Shown here one piece after another: positions 40,109-51,431 of a stretch of DNA of 64,000 bases. The position numbers were made by a program, and so were the translations under genes. Below the pieces are notes generated by a model that searched no databases, was not told the origin of the DNA, and saw only the letters and a program-made list of their open reading frames with translations. This DNA comes from Paramecium sonneborni. Lineage: Eukaryota > Ciliophora > Oligohymenophorea > Peniculida > Parameciidae. How positions within the stretch are numbered: position 1 is the first letter of the stretch; each line of letters begins with the position of its first letter. The stretch covers positions 27,578 through 91,577 of the forward strand of contig CAJJDN010000098.1 of the NCBI GenBank assembly GCA_905182985.1, read 5' to 3'.

Positions 40109-40498
40109 TAGATTAACTTGAAAATTTAATTCTTTTAAAAATTCCCCTTAATTTTATTTATAAAAATTATGAGTAATTAATAATTGTTATATGAAAAACT
40201 TGTTTGATTTAACTTTAAATTAAAAATTTTTAAATTATATAATCTAATTTAATTAATGTCTAATTCATATGCATAAAATTCGTTTTAAACCTTAAATTAA
40301 TTGTCACATATCAGATATTTAATAAAATAGTCTGTATGTATATCAAATTTAATTAAATGAAAAGAATAGAACTTATAACTTGTAAAGTTGTATAAATTTA
40401 TTAATGTTCAAGAAATTAATCGTTTTTGAGAAAAATAAATTAAAAATTATTCCTGAAAACTATAGATGAGAGTTAATTTTATATTTATTAAGCAAGTA
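40109..40498. other. Intergenic space between convergent genes
   Basis: About 390 AT-rich bases between the 3' ends of NMD3 and the small minus-strand gene. Nothing recognisable is present. Confidence 0.6.
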
Positions 40499-40967
40499 TC
40501 AAAATTAAGAGCAATTACATTCTTATGGTTTGATAGTATTTTAATTCAAGGGAGAAGATAAATATAATTCCAGGTTTCTAATAGAATTAAGCAAATTATT
40601 AGAACAAAAGATTGGTTCAAGAGACTTTTTTAAGGATCGTAACAATTTAAGATAGGTATTAACTATGAGATATTGAATAGAGTTATTCTAAAACATGGTC
40701 CTTAGTTTGTTACATTGTATGGCCATGTCATAAGGTAAATTCTAGATATAATTAGGTTAAAATTCATCTAATATTGCAATACATTGATCATATTAGAATG
40801 TAAATATGGCTCCTAATATGTAATGAGAATATATAACTTTCCATTTTTAAGAGCCAATATTTTAATTTATGTTGATCCCATTTATCTAAAGCATCTTTTA
40901 ATTGAGTTGCATTTTCAATTTAAAGTTCCTTATACATACCAAATAAGGGTAGTATATTATTTATCAT
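40499..40967 (-). CDS. Small helical protein, 147 aa, unknown
   Basis: ATG 40967 opens a frame which, after removal of a 25-nt intron (40813-40837, starting GTT and ending TTAG), ends at TGA 40499-40501 with exactly 148 codons. The product looks alpha-helical and soluble (motifs TQLKDALDKWDQHKLKYWLL, AILDEFQP, NTYLKLLRSLKKSLEP) and ends with a cysteine pair (CNCSQF). It resembles helical-repeat subunits in style, but I cannot assign a family. Its start codon lies only 25 bases from that of the divergent cyclase gene. The plus strand is also open across this region; the composition, the splice fit and a competing start make the minus reading the better one. Confidence 0.75.
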
Positions 40968-40992
40968 TTGTGTATATTTAATTTATTAAAAT

Positions 40993-43900
40993 ATGAACGT
41001 GCCAAATGAGCAAGATAAGCTTGTAAATGAGGAACATGGTTTGGGAGAAGTATTTGTTCCATCTCAAGTTGTAAAGAATTTTAATGAAATGGTATCTGAT
41101 CGAAATGTAAAAATAAATTGGTAAAATAATAGCTTCAGTTACCATCTGATCGATCAGCTAAACGTTCATCAGATAATTAAGGATAAAACTAGGCTCCTTT
41201 AGTATATGATAATTAATATTAGTTAACTGATAAATAGAATGCTTAGCCATTAATTAGAAAGTTAGAACCACCCTAAGATGAATTGAAAAAATTAAATAAA
41301 TAAATGATTGGATCTAATCATCATAGTTAGGATGATATATCTATTAAGAGTTCAGGAGGAGCATAGTCTCCAACTTAATGTAATTTATGATTAATTATAT
41401 GGCAGAGGCAACACATAGACGACTAAAAAGAATGAATAGTAAATTGAAGAATAGACATAATGTTTAGAAATAATAATCTGATTTGGCTAAGAAGATTTTA
41501 AAAATTACTGAAAGCACTCCATTTTCAATAATGATGGCTATAGTTACGATTTATGCACTCTTTGGAGATGATATACGCATACTGTCAGTTGATAAATAAG
41601 GTGATGATGTATTCTTTGTCTTAACAGTCATTTGTATGGTTGCATTTTTAGCTGAAATAATTCTCACTAGTATTTGTAAACCAGAATATATCTTTAATGT
41701 AAGAATTATAATAAGATTTAGTTTTATTTTGTTTTGGATGTAATATCTACAATTACTATGATATTGGATTTAGGATGGATTACTGATACTTGGTATTCAG
41801 GTGATCTTTCTAGTGCAGCCTAAATTAAATCTATTGGAACTGCTTCTAGAGCTGCTAGAAAGGCAGCGAGAGTTATAAGAGTTATTAGGTTAGTGAGATT
41901 AGTAAAGTTATATAAGCATGCTAGGTAATAAATGGAAAAAGAATAATAAAGAAAGTTACTTTAAGATTTACTAAGATAAGTTTAATAAAATAAAAGTTAA
42001 GATTAATAAATACCATAATAATAAGTTTCGTCTCATAAATAAGTACTTCCTATTGTATCAAATAATGATGAATAAAGGGGATCTTAAAATGATATTGAAT
42101 CTGCAAGAACTCCTGATAAGAATTCTATGTAATCCAGTTCTCATATAAAAACATCTTAAACAAATTCTGAAGATTAAATAAAAGAATCTGTAGTTGGAGC
42201 TTAACTTTCAGATTTAGTAATGAGAAGAGTTATCACTATAATTTTAGCAATCCTTATAAGTATTCCAGTTCTTTCATTGGAAACCTATTAAGAAATGATT
42301 AGTAGTTATGACTCAGGAATATATAGAATCTATCAATTTAGAGACAACGAACAAATGATGAAGTCTCTTCTTTATTAATATGCTTAATTTCATGTGTCTG
42401 AGATATTTCCAATTTATAGTGTGGATGTTAAATTGGTCGGTGATTCAAATTCTAAATTACATGAATGGAGTTTTAGCACAAATCCTGAGATTTTTGAATA
42501 GCCTGCATATGAAACAAAAAATCAATACAGATTTTCTGATCTTTAATATTATGTTAAATCAGAAGGATCAGATTTATAAAGTTATGCAGCAGCTGATTTA
42601 GTAGTGTACAATTAAACAAATGCTATTTTGTCAATCTTTTAAACTGTTTTTGTTTGTATCGTATTAGCAGTTTCAGCCCTAATGTTCAGTAAAGATGTTT
42701 CAGACTTAGTAATTGATCCTATTGAGGCTATGATGCATAAGATTGAAACAATTGCAGCCAATCCTTTAGAAGCAGTAAATATTGAAGAATAAGAAGATTT
42801 AATTATGGAAGAATTAGAAAAATAATAAGATGTAGAAAAATTAAAATAAAAAGAACTTGAGAAACATATGGAAACCTATGTTTTATAGAGATTAATAATG
42901 AAAGTAGGAGCATTATTAGCTGTTGGTTTTGGTGAAGCAGGTTCTGAAATTATAGCTGAAAATATAAAAAAAGGTGGAAGTGTTGATCCTATGATACCTG
43001 GAAAGAAAATATTGGCCATTTTTGGTTTTTGTGATATTAGAAATTTTACTGATGTAATATTTGTTATTAATTTTAGGCTACAGAAGTCTTGTAATAAGGT
43101 GTTATGGTATTTGTAAATGAAATAGCTGAAATTGTACATTCAACAGTTGATTCTATGAGTGGATCTGCTAATAAAAATATTGGAGATGCTTTTTTATTAG
43201 TTTGGAAATATTCTCCAAATGATTATCATCCAGATCCTGATAATCCAAAAAATTTGAAGTTAAAGAGTGATAAATATATAAAATAAAAAGGAGACATGGC
43301 AGTTTTAGCATTTTTGAAAATAATTACAGCAATCTCGATTTCTAAAAAATTAGAAAAATATAAAAAACATGAAGGTTTAAATGCAAGAATGAAAGATTAT
43401 TCAGTTAAAATGGGATTTGGTTTACATATGGGATGGGGTATTGAAGGTGCTATAGGATCTGGTTTTAAAATAGATGCTTCTTATCTTAGTCCTAATGTTA
43501 ATATGGCATCTAGATTAGAAGCAGCTACAAAATAATTTGGAGCACTTATTTTAGTTAGTGGAATTTTAAAATAATATCTCACTGAAGAATGTTAAAAATA
43601 AATGAGAATGATTGATATTGTTACTGTCAAAGGAAGTATTGTACCTTTAGGTATTGTTCTATATAAATAATAAAAGAATTACACACTGTTGATATGTCAA
43701 TTAAGAATTTACAATCAAAAATAAAAGGATTAAGAGATAGATTTGATGTATCTTAAATGACCCAAAAAGAATCAAAAAAATTTAGAGTTTTAAATAGATT
43801 TAAAAGGGAAGATTTGATGAAAAAAGTTTAAAATAATTAAGTTTCTGTGACTGATCTATTTTCTACTGATGATGAATTAGCTGCAGCAAGAGAACCTTAT

Positions 43901-44164
43901 ACCTAAGTATTTTTATTAATCTAAATGTTAGGTATTTTATGAAACTTGGAAACAAGGATTTGATTAATATATAAAAGGATCTTGGAATGAAGCTTAATAA
44001 ACATTTTAAAAAACTTTAGTAATATTATCAATTATTAAATTTTATAGACTATGATACCTGAACACAAAGATGGACCTTCAAATACACTTTTAGAAGTTAT
44101 TCATTCATGTGGAGGAAAAGCTCCTAAAGATTGGAAGGGGTTTAGAGAATTAACAGAAAAATGA
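40993..44164 (+). CDS. Class III nucleotidyl cyclase fused to a voltage-sensor-like membrane domain, 997 aa
   Basis: Seven introns (41107-41132, 41380-41405, 41699-41721, 43054-43076, 43651-43676, 43907-43931, 44019-44047) leave exactly 998 codons. After a polar 150-residue N-terminus come four spans resembling S1-S4 of ion channels. The fourth (about residues 261-285) has arginine or lysine at every third position (RVIRVIRLVRLVKLYK). No pore or selectivity-filter motif follows. A span, an ectodomain of about 140 residues and another span come next. A cyclase domain then occupies about residues 640-855, with metal aspartates in CDIRNFTD and NIGDAFLL and the catalytic Asn/Arg in NVNMASRLE. Lysine before NIGD favours ATP as substrate, although the second specificity position is Ser instead of Asp. 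One catalytic domain implies a dimer. Confidence 0.9.
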
Positions 44165-44325
44165 TCTAAGGCAATCTTTTTTATTTTGTCTTAATATAAA
44201 TTATATTTGTAATTCACTTTTAGTCAATTTTTTTACCATTTCACTTTTTTTTAGGGGGTTGAGATCTCGATCTTTTAAATAATTTTCTCCTTTTTTATTT
44301 ATTATAAATTAAAATTTAGTAGGAA

Positions 44326-46083
44326 ATGTAGAAATCTAATTCTTCTAATTCTTCATCAAAATCTAAATAAAGTCAAAATGTTTAGTTGAAGAACTATAAA
44401 CCAAAAGTTTCATTTTTAAAAAAGCTTAAAACCGAAGATTTTGCTTTAAGGAAAAAATTGATGAATTAAAATTTTATTGGTAAACTAAAGGTTTTGGTTA
44501 AGGAATGTTAATAACATATATTTATATTATTAGAAGATCCATAAAGTTCATAATTAGCTAAAGCAATTTAAATGATTCTATTGTTAAGCATCTTATTATC
44601 ATGTGTTACAATAATCGTTGACTCTATTTATGAATCTAGTAATAAAACCTATAATTCTGTGAGTTCAACAATTGAACTATATTTATTTATATTTTTTGGA
44701 GTTGAGTATTGTAAGTTAATATGTTTATATTTAGTATTACGATTATTTTCAACAAGTGCATTTGATAGATCGCTCTTATAATTTATCATTTCTCCAATGA
44801 ACTTAATCGACTTTGTATCTATACTCCCATTTTTATTAAGTTTATTTTTAACTGAAGATTCCTTTTCTTAATTGAGAGTTCTTAGATTAATCAGATTTAT
44901 ACGAATATTTCGTTTGTTCAAATTATCAAGATTCATTAAAGAAATATCAATGATAGTAATTAATGTTGATATTAAAGGCAGAAACAGTGAGAAATTCATT
45001 AAAAGATATGTTAATGTTGATAGTGATGCTATTTTTAATGGTTATCTTTTTTTCAACAATCATATACTATTTAGAATATAATGAAGATGAAAACGATCAA
45101 ATAAAGAATCATATAAGTTCAATTCCTGAAGCAATATGGTGGTGCGTTGTGACAATGACAACAGTTGGTTATGGAGATTTTATACCTTAAACTATTGAAG
45201 GAAAATTTATAGCATGTATAACAGCTTTATTGGGAATTACAACAATATCATTACCTGTTGCTATTATGGGAATAAACTTTTACAGAACATTAAAAGAAAA
45301 TGAAGAAACAGATGAAATTGATAGATTGAAATAAAAATATCAAATATCAAATGAAGTTGTATCAAATGATTAATTAAATTTGAGAGAATTATAATTTATG
45401 GAAAATCGTCTAGAATAGTTATATGAGAATAATGAAAAAGTCTTAGATTATTTGGAATAATCTTAATAACTTTTTGATGAATTAACAGCTAATTTAATGA
45501 GTTTATACAAAGCATTAAGTGAGGAGATAGATTTACATTTAGAATATAGAATGAAGAGACTTAAGATGAAATAAAGAGTAATATTTTATGTATTTTATAG
45601 ATAATGAAAATAGAAAAAAATATAGAATAGAAAAAATCAATAGAACTAAATTAATTAATACATTCATACAGAGAGAATAAAAGAAAGATAGCATTGTCTC
45701 CTATGATAGATGAATCAAGAATGGAAAGTTTAAATAGTGTACATTCTAGATTATAAAGTCTTGGTAATAAAAAAAGAAGTATAAGGATGAGCTAAGTAAA
45801 GCATTTGAAGAGTTCATGTCTATTTAAATCTGCTAAAGAAATTAATTATGATTTGAATAGTGAATTAAAAAGTGAGAATAATTAAATTCATGAAATTCAC
45901 TTTCCAGATCTAATGGAAGACACTCCACATGGTGATTAATAAATAAGAAAGAGTTAATTTGAGATGAGCATAAGAAATGATTCGGAAAATTCTCAATGTT
46001 CAAGAAATGAAGAAGATTGCGATGTCTAAAATAAAATATTAGGTTTGAAATAATAATAATTCATAAAGACTTTTTTGCCATGA
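44326..46083 (+). CDS. Voltage-gated potassium channel subunit, 562 aa
   Basis: Three introns (44711-44734, 44956-44977, 45578-45600) leave exactly 563 codons. Six spans are visible. The S4 segment at about residues 174-195 reads RLIRFIRIFRLFKLSRF, with a basic residue every third position. The pore loop carries TMTTVGYGDFIP near residue 264, the canonical K+ selectivity filter. S6 (ITTISLPVAIMGINF) contains a PV-type hinge. A cytoplasmic tail of about 260 residues includes a probable coiled coil and many serines. The protein would assemble as a tetramer in the cell or ciliary membrane. The start ATG is followed directly by TAG (Gln), so the standard code would miss it. The last 23 bases overlap the convergent chitin synthase gene. 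Confidence 0.93.
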
Positions 46084-49062
46084 AGAATTCTTATAAATTT
46101 TTGTTAAAGTCTTTGCCTCTCTTTAAAGTATCTTCCATTTTATTTGTGGTATTTATTATTCTAAATATGAATATGATAATATACTTATCTCTTCTTGATT
46201 TTGTACCTGTAGGCATGTAAAATTAGATAAGATGAATAATGGCTAGAAAACCTTTTAATAAACTGATTAGTGTTAAAATTACTGAAATGAATAAGATTAA
46301 AAATTAAGGGAGACGTGAAATATTCATTCTTAAAAGAAGTATTAAAATTCCAGAGGCTATACAATTTAGTACAATCCATTTAATTACAAATAAGTATTTT
46401 TTGTATATTTTATCAGTAAATACTTTGCTTTAACTTTTATCTTCAGTTAATCCTTTTGTTCCCCAAGACAAATCATCTATTCTACAAAAGGCATATGTGA
46501 TGAATAAATGAGTATAAGTAGGCTGATAGTAGAAATAATGAATAGCATTCATAAGAACACTTATAATAACTGAAGGTTAGGTAATGAGAGTAAATAAAAA
46601 TGGAAGTGCAAGTGTACCAAAACCAATGACAATTAATAAAGAGTAATAAGACTAAGGTGCATTTGGTTTTTCAATAAAGTCAGTAAATTTCAGTTCCAAA
46701 ATTATTGAATTAATCAACAAATAAATAGTATAGGTTACAGTTGCTAAACTTATCAATCCTAATAGAGTAGATACAAAATAATATTTAGAAAAGTAATAGC
46801 TTCTAATTTTTTATTGTAAATTCTTTTTCGAATTTTCACTAGTCCCATTAATGTTATTTAAAATTTGTTAGTCATATGTTAAAGATAAATATATAAGCAT
46901 CAAAACTAAAAAAATGTATAAGGCTAAGATAGCAGATACAAAAATATTGTTAACTGATTCTTATACATGATCAGAAGCATCATCATTAATTGGAGGACTA
47001 ATTTAATTTTATACATCATAGTAAGTATCAGTATCAGTTTCTTTATTTGAACCTACCACTTCTCTTAAAATCATGTACAACCAAACTATTTAGAATGATT
47101 AGAAAAAGTATTATTAAAGTTGATTTAAACCTGCACATATGATACTAAACTTGAAAAGTTATTTAGCTTCCCAAGAATGAGAACTATTTTCTAATTTTTC
47201 CTGATAAGTATCTTAAACATAATTAAGTGCAAACCAACTTCCATTAATCCATCTCCTTCTTTAAAATAGTAAATCAATAAGACTCTAACAAGCATCTACA
47301 TAAACTATAGCATCTGGAATATACTTTAAATAAAAATCTTAACAAAAAAGAAGTAAACATAAAACTCTATCTTCAGCTAAGAACATATTAGCTTCAGTAA
47401 TACTACTGTATTCATAATTTGAATCCATCACTTACCTCAAATAAAAGTTGAGAATGTTATATCTTTCTTGTTCATTTTAAACTGATATTGCTTAATCTTC
47501 TGCATCATTATTGTTTTCTTATTAATTATCAGCAGTGTTTTATTGTAAACCTCCTCTAAGTACTTATCTAATCATTTCAAACTTTTTGGATCTTTTCTGA
47601 TAATGTTAAGTGAATGCTTTAAATCTATATGCAGAAAATGCTCCAGGTAATACATGTATATAATTTAAAGCAGATTCATAATTTTTATCTAAAATGTGAC
47701 CAATATCATATTCACATTATTAACACTTTTTAATAGAGAATATATGTTGATTTAATATTTTACTTAGAATGTCCATAGATTCAGTATGTAGTGAATCATT
47801 GTTTCCTATTTCTTCTTCTATTCTCATATTACCACATACTCCTCCTATTTTTAGATCTGCCTCCATTGAACTTATTAACTTAAAAATACTATCTTTTGCT
47901 GGAATAGCTCCACAATCCATCAATAAACAATATTCTGGTTTCAATTCTTCACAAAAACCCTTAAAAAACCATAAATGTGATGAAAGCTTAGAACCATTCT
48001 TAAATTTGAATACATAAAATATAGGCATTGTACATTCTTTATGAACATGTCTACCTTAATATACCCATGCTGTATTTTCTCTATCTTTTATATATTATGA
48101 TGATAAATCATATTATCTAATCATTGCCTATATTATATTGTTTTCAACCCATTCATCTTGTGGCATCCATCTATCTCCTTTCAATGATTTCATTATTGGA
48201 AGTAATTAATCCTTATACTTTTTATATTTCTTTAACAATAATTATTGATTCCTCTTCAAATTTAATATATTCTTAGGATTATAATCCAAAAAGAATTTCT
48301 TATGTTTCTTGTATTCCCAATATTAATGATCAAGAGTTTTCTTATCTTTTATACCATATTCCTCATCTAAATGACTTTTAAAATAAGCTTAATATTTATA
48401 ATTAATTATTACGTATTATATTTTCATGATAAGATGCTCCATTCTCATCTATTACATTATGTATATTTTCTATTCCATCAAAAAATACACAAACTCCAAT
48501 CTAATGAGGAGCTATCCCATACTTCATAAAAGCATCTAAAGATTATACAACCCCATCTATTGATTTTTATAATTATGTTAATGGTTCACGAAACATTGTT
48601 ATACATACCATTAATTTCATATAATTTTCTTAGTCATCTTTTATTTATAATTATTCTTATTTCTCTATATCTCTTTTTCTAGATTCATGTATTAAAGAAC
48701 TTAATAAACCATTATGAGCATGATCTTTTATTTCCTCATATTTTTTTAACTATTAAGTAAAATTTAGAGATCTTAAATTTCGTGATTCTTCTTGTTATTG
48801 TTATAACTTTTATGTCAAATAATTTTTTGACTTACTTATATCTAAAGGTATCAAATCAAACCTCTTTCTTAAGTCAAAATTATTTATTTCATATTTTGGA
48901 TCATTTTGAAATGTATTTTTTACAACTTTTAATCCTCCCTCCACTAAAAATCTATTAATTTTTTATACATTATAATTCTAATTCCAAGGTTTTATAAAGT
49001 AATCTATTTTTAACATCAGGCTCTTCAACTAGACACTTTCCAATTTGAGTAGAACAATACAT
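46061..49062 (-). CDS. Chitin synthase, 983 aa
   Basis: Two 25-nt introns (48944-48968, 48388-48412) leave exactly 984 codons. The enzyme polymerises N-acetylglucosamine from UDP-GlcNAc at a membrane. The family signatures are present in order: [13 protein letters not shown] near residue 361, LAEDRVLC near 542, and [11 protein letters not shown] near 582, the QRRRW motif that defines chitin synthases. About seven spans follow, separated by a short lumenal loop, and the protein ends in MAKKSL. The N-terminal 330 residues are hydrophilic. Chitin in ciliates is mostly linked to cysts, loricae or crystals, so the role here is open. The gene converges on the potassium channel gene and overlaps it by 23 bases. 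Confidence 0.93.
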
Positions 49063-49997
49063 TTTTTTAAATAATTATTATTTATTCTATTTGAAGATTT
49101 CCCTATAAATATTATTTTTTTGTAATTATTAAAAATTATTTTATTTGAAATATTATTTTATTCCATTAGATTCTTTTAAGTTCTCAATAAATAAGAACAT
49201 AAATTTTATTATTCTTACTTTTTTATTGAATCAACTATTATTTTCAATTGATTTTATGTCAAAAGTAACAATTATAAAACAAATTTTTTAAAATGATTCT
49301 CCATTATATCAAAATTATCAAAAACTAAGAGAGCTTACTCTAAAAATAAAAGCAAATATTTTGTAAATCTTTTCTTAGAATATATATCTTCAAATGATTC
49401 AACAAAAATGATCATTATATAATAGACTTGGATCAAAAAAATAAAAAATAAATCTCATATTAATTATAAACAGATTCATTCCTTTTTTACAAAGTCTGAA
49501 CTATTTAAATCTCTTCTAACAAAAAATAAATATAAAGAATATTTGAAAAAAGAAAATCCTTTCACATAGAATCATGTCAAATTTTATTAGGCTAAATCTC
49601 AATTTTTCCACATATTATTAAAATCAGATAAAAACTATGTCCTAATTTCTTTTTTTTTATTTATACCAATTATTTCAAATAAAATAAAAAAACTTTTTTC
49701 ATTCTAACTTTTTCTACATCATTAAAGTTGTTATATTTCTAATTGTAATTTAAATACAAACTTTCATTAAGATTAGTTTAATAATGAACCAATAATAAAA
49801 ATTTTTTATCGTATAAAATTTTTCTACAAAAAAATTCAATATAACTATGATAGTATTAGATTGATAATGTTTTTGAAAATATTTGAGAGAGAGTCAAAAG
49901 ATTAACAAGAAGAGAAATGATGATTTCATATTTGAAATGAATAATAATAATAAAAAGAATATTTTTATTTTAAAAATAAATTAATTTAATGTTATAA
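49063..49997. other. Intergenic region between divergent genes
   Basis: About 935 AT-rich bases lie upstream of both the chitin synthase and the Erv46-like gene. Short chance frames occur on both strands, none above about 45 convincing codons. It presumably holds the two promoters, but I see no recognisable element. Confidence 0.55.
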
Positions 49998-51195
49998 ATG
50001 AATTTATTCACAAAGTCAAAAGTAGAAACAAAGAAAACAACTTGTGGAGGAATATTAGCTTTAATAACAATATTATCAGTTGTATTTCTAATAATAGGAG
50101 AGATAGTAAGATCATTTTAATTGGAAGTATTATCAATGATTGATACTACTAATCTGGATGAAAGAATAAGAGTAAATTTGAATATAACAATTCATAATAT
50201 GACATGTTTTGCATTATCATTAGATTAATAAGATATTACAGGGACTCATTTAGAAGATATGGAATATACAATTCATAAATTAAGAGTGAAAGATGGAAAA
50301 TTTATTAATGATAATTATGCATAAAAAGTAAAATAATTTGAGCAATCATTATATAAATGGAATTGGCATAATAATGAGAATGAAGTAAATGATTGTTATG
50401 GAGCATAATTATTTGAAGGATAAAAATGTATAACTTGTTAAGATGTTTTATTGGCATATGCAAGTCGTGATTGGCCTTTACCAAGAAAGGAAAATATTTA
50501 ACAATGCAAATATTCTTATATTCAATAAAATGGAAGAAGAATGCTATTTACTGAAGATTTTGGAGAAGAAAAAAGAGGATAACAATATATTGATTTGAAT
50601 GATTTAACAGCTATGGCATTTACTTATGGAGAATCATGTTAAATATTTGGTCATTTCTATATTAAGAGAATACCTGGTAATTTTCATATTAGTTTTCATG
50701 GAAAAGGATAAGCAGTTAGTGTAAAATATAGTATTAAATTTATATATAGTTGATTTCTTAAGATATTCAACTTTCGCATACAATTAATTAGCTCGAATTT
50801 ACACCATAAAAGGAAGGTCCTACACATGGTAGATATTTTAAAACTACAAATACACTTGATGGATCATTGCATTCTTTAGAAGAGAATGAAGATGCTTAAT
50901 ATTATTTGAAATTAGTTGAAAGTCATTATGAAACATTGTTTACTGAAGCTGATTTATATACATTTACAGCTTATGAATAAAAGTAAGATTTTTAATGTTA
51001 TTTTCAGTCAGATTGTCAAAAAGTGAAAGATTGCCTTAAATCATATTTAAATATGAATTTGATCCAATAACAACTATTTATAAGAGTAAAATAACATCTT
51101 GGACATAATTAGTAGTTGCTATCTTTGCTGTAATTGGAGGGGTGTTTTCTACTAGTTAATTTATTAATTCAATTTTTAGTAGAATAGGGTTATGA
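49998..51195 (+). CDS. ERGIC/Erv41-Erv46-like cargo receptor, 379 aa
   Basis: Two 29-nt introns (50721-50749, 50983-51011) leave exactly 380 codons. The protein has the family layout: a short cytoplasmic N-terminus, one span at about residues 20-40 (ALITILSVVFLIIGE), a large lumenal domain with cysteine pairs and the motif IPGNFHISFHG, and a C-terminal span. The span is preceded by FKYEFDPITTIYKSK and contains VVAIFAVIGGVFS, both close to the family consensus. Erv41/Erv46 cycle between ER and Golgi in COPII and COPI vesicles and help retrieve or load cargo. The second intron could use either of two adjacent AG ends; only the later one restores the conserved frame. Confidence 0.9.
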
Positions 51196-51431
51196 TATAT
51201 ATATTCTAAAAGCATTTTATAATATATGTTATATTAATCAATTAATCTTAATTATCTATAGATGTTTATTATCAAAGTTCATATATCAAAATATATATTT
51301 TAATCAACATTTATATTTTTCTAAGATTGCAAAATAGATCATATATTAAGAAGCATCAGAATTAATATATTAAAGCCAACTACATATAAATAATTTGTCT
51401 AATATTGGAAATCCATTTATAAATTATTTTA

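Noticed and set aside
40466..40996. Plus-strand frame open for 177 codons from ATG 40466
   Set aside because: It lies opposite the 147-residue minus gene, whose composition is far more protein-like and whose single intron restores a whole codon count. The plus product is hydrophobic and irregular.
42876..43139. Minus-strand frame of 87 codons inside the cyclase gene
   Set aside because: It is the antisense shadow of the conserved cyclase domain, which is supported by catalytic motifs.
51262..51431. Earlier start for the VWA sensor gene at ATG 51262
   Set aside because: The upstream frame cannot be joined to the gene without an unsupported intron, while ATG 51432 gives a clean hydrophobic N-terminus and a whole codon count.
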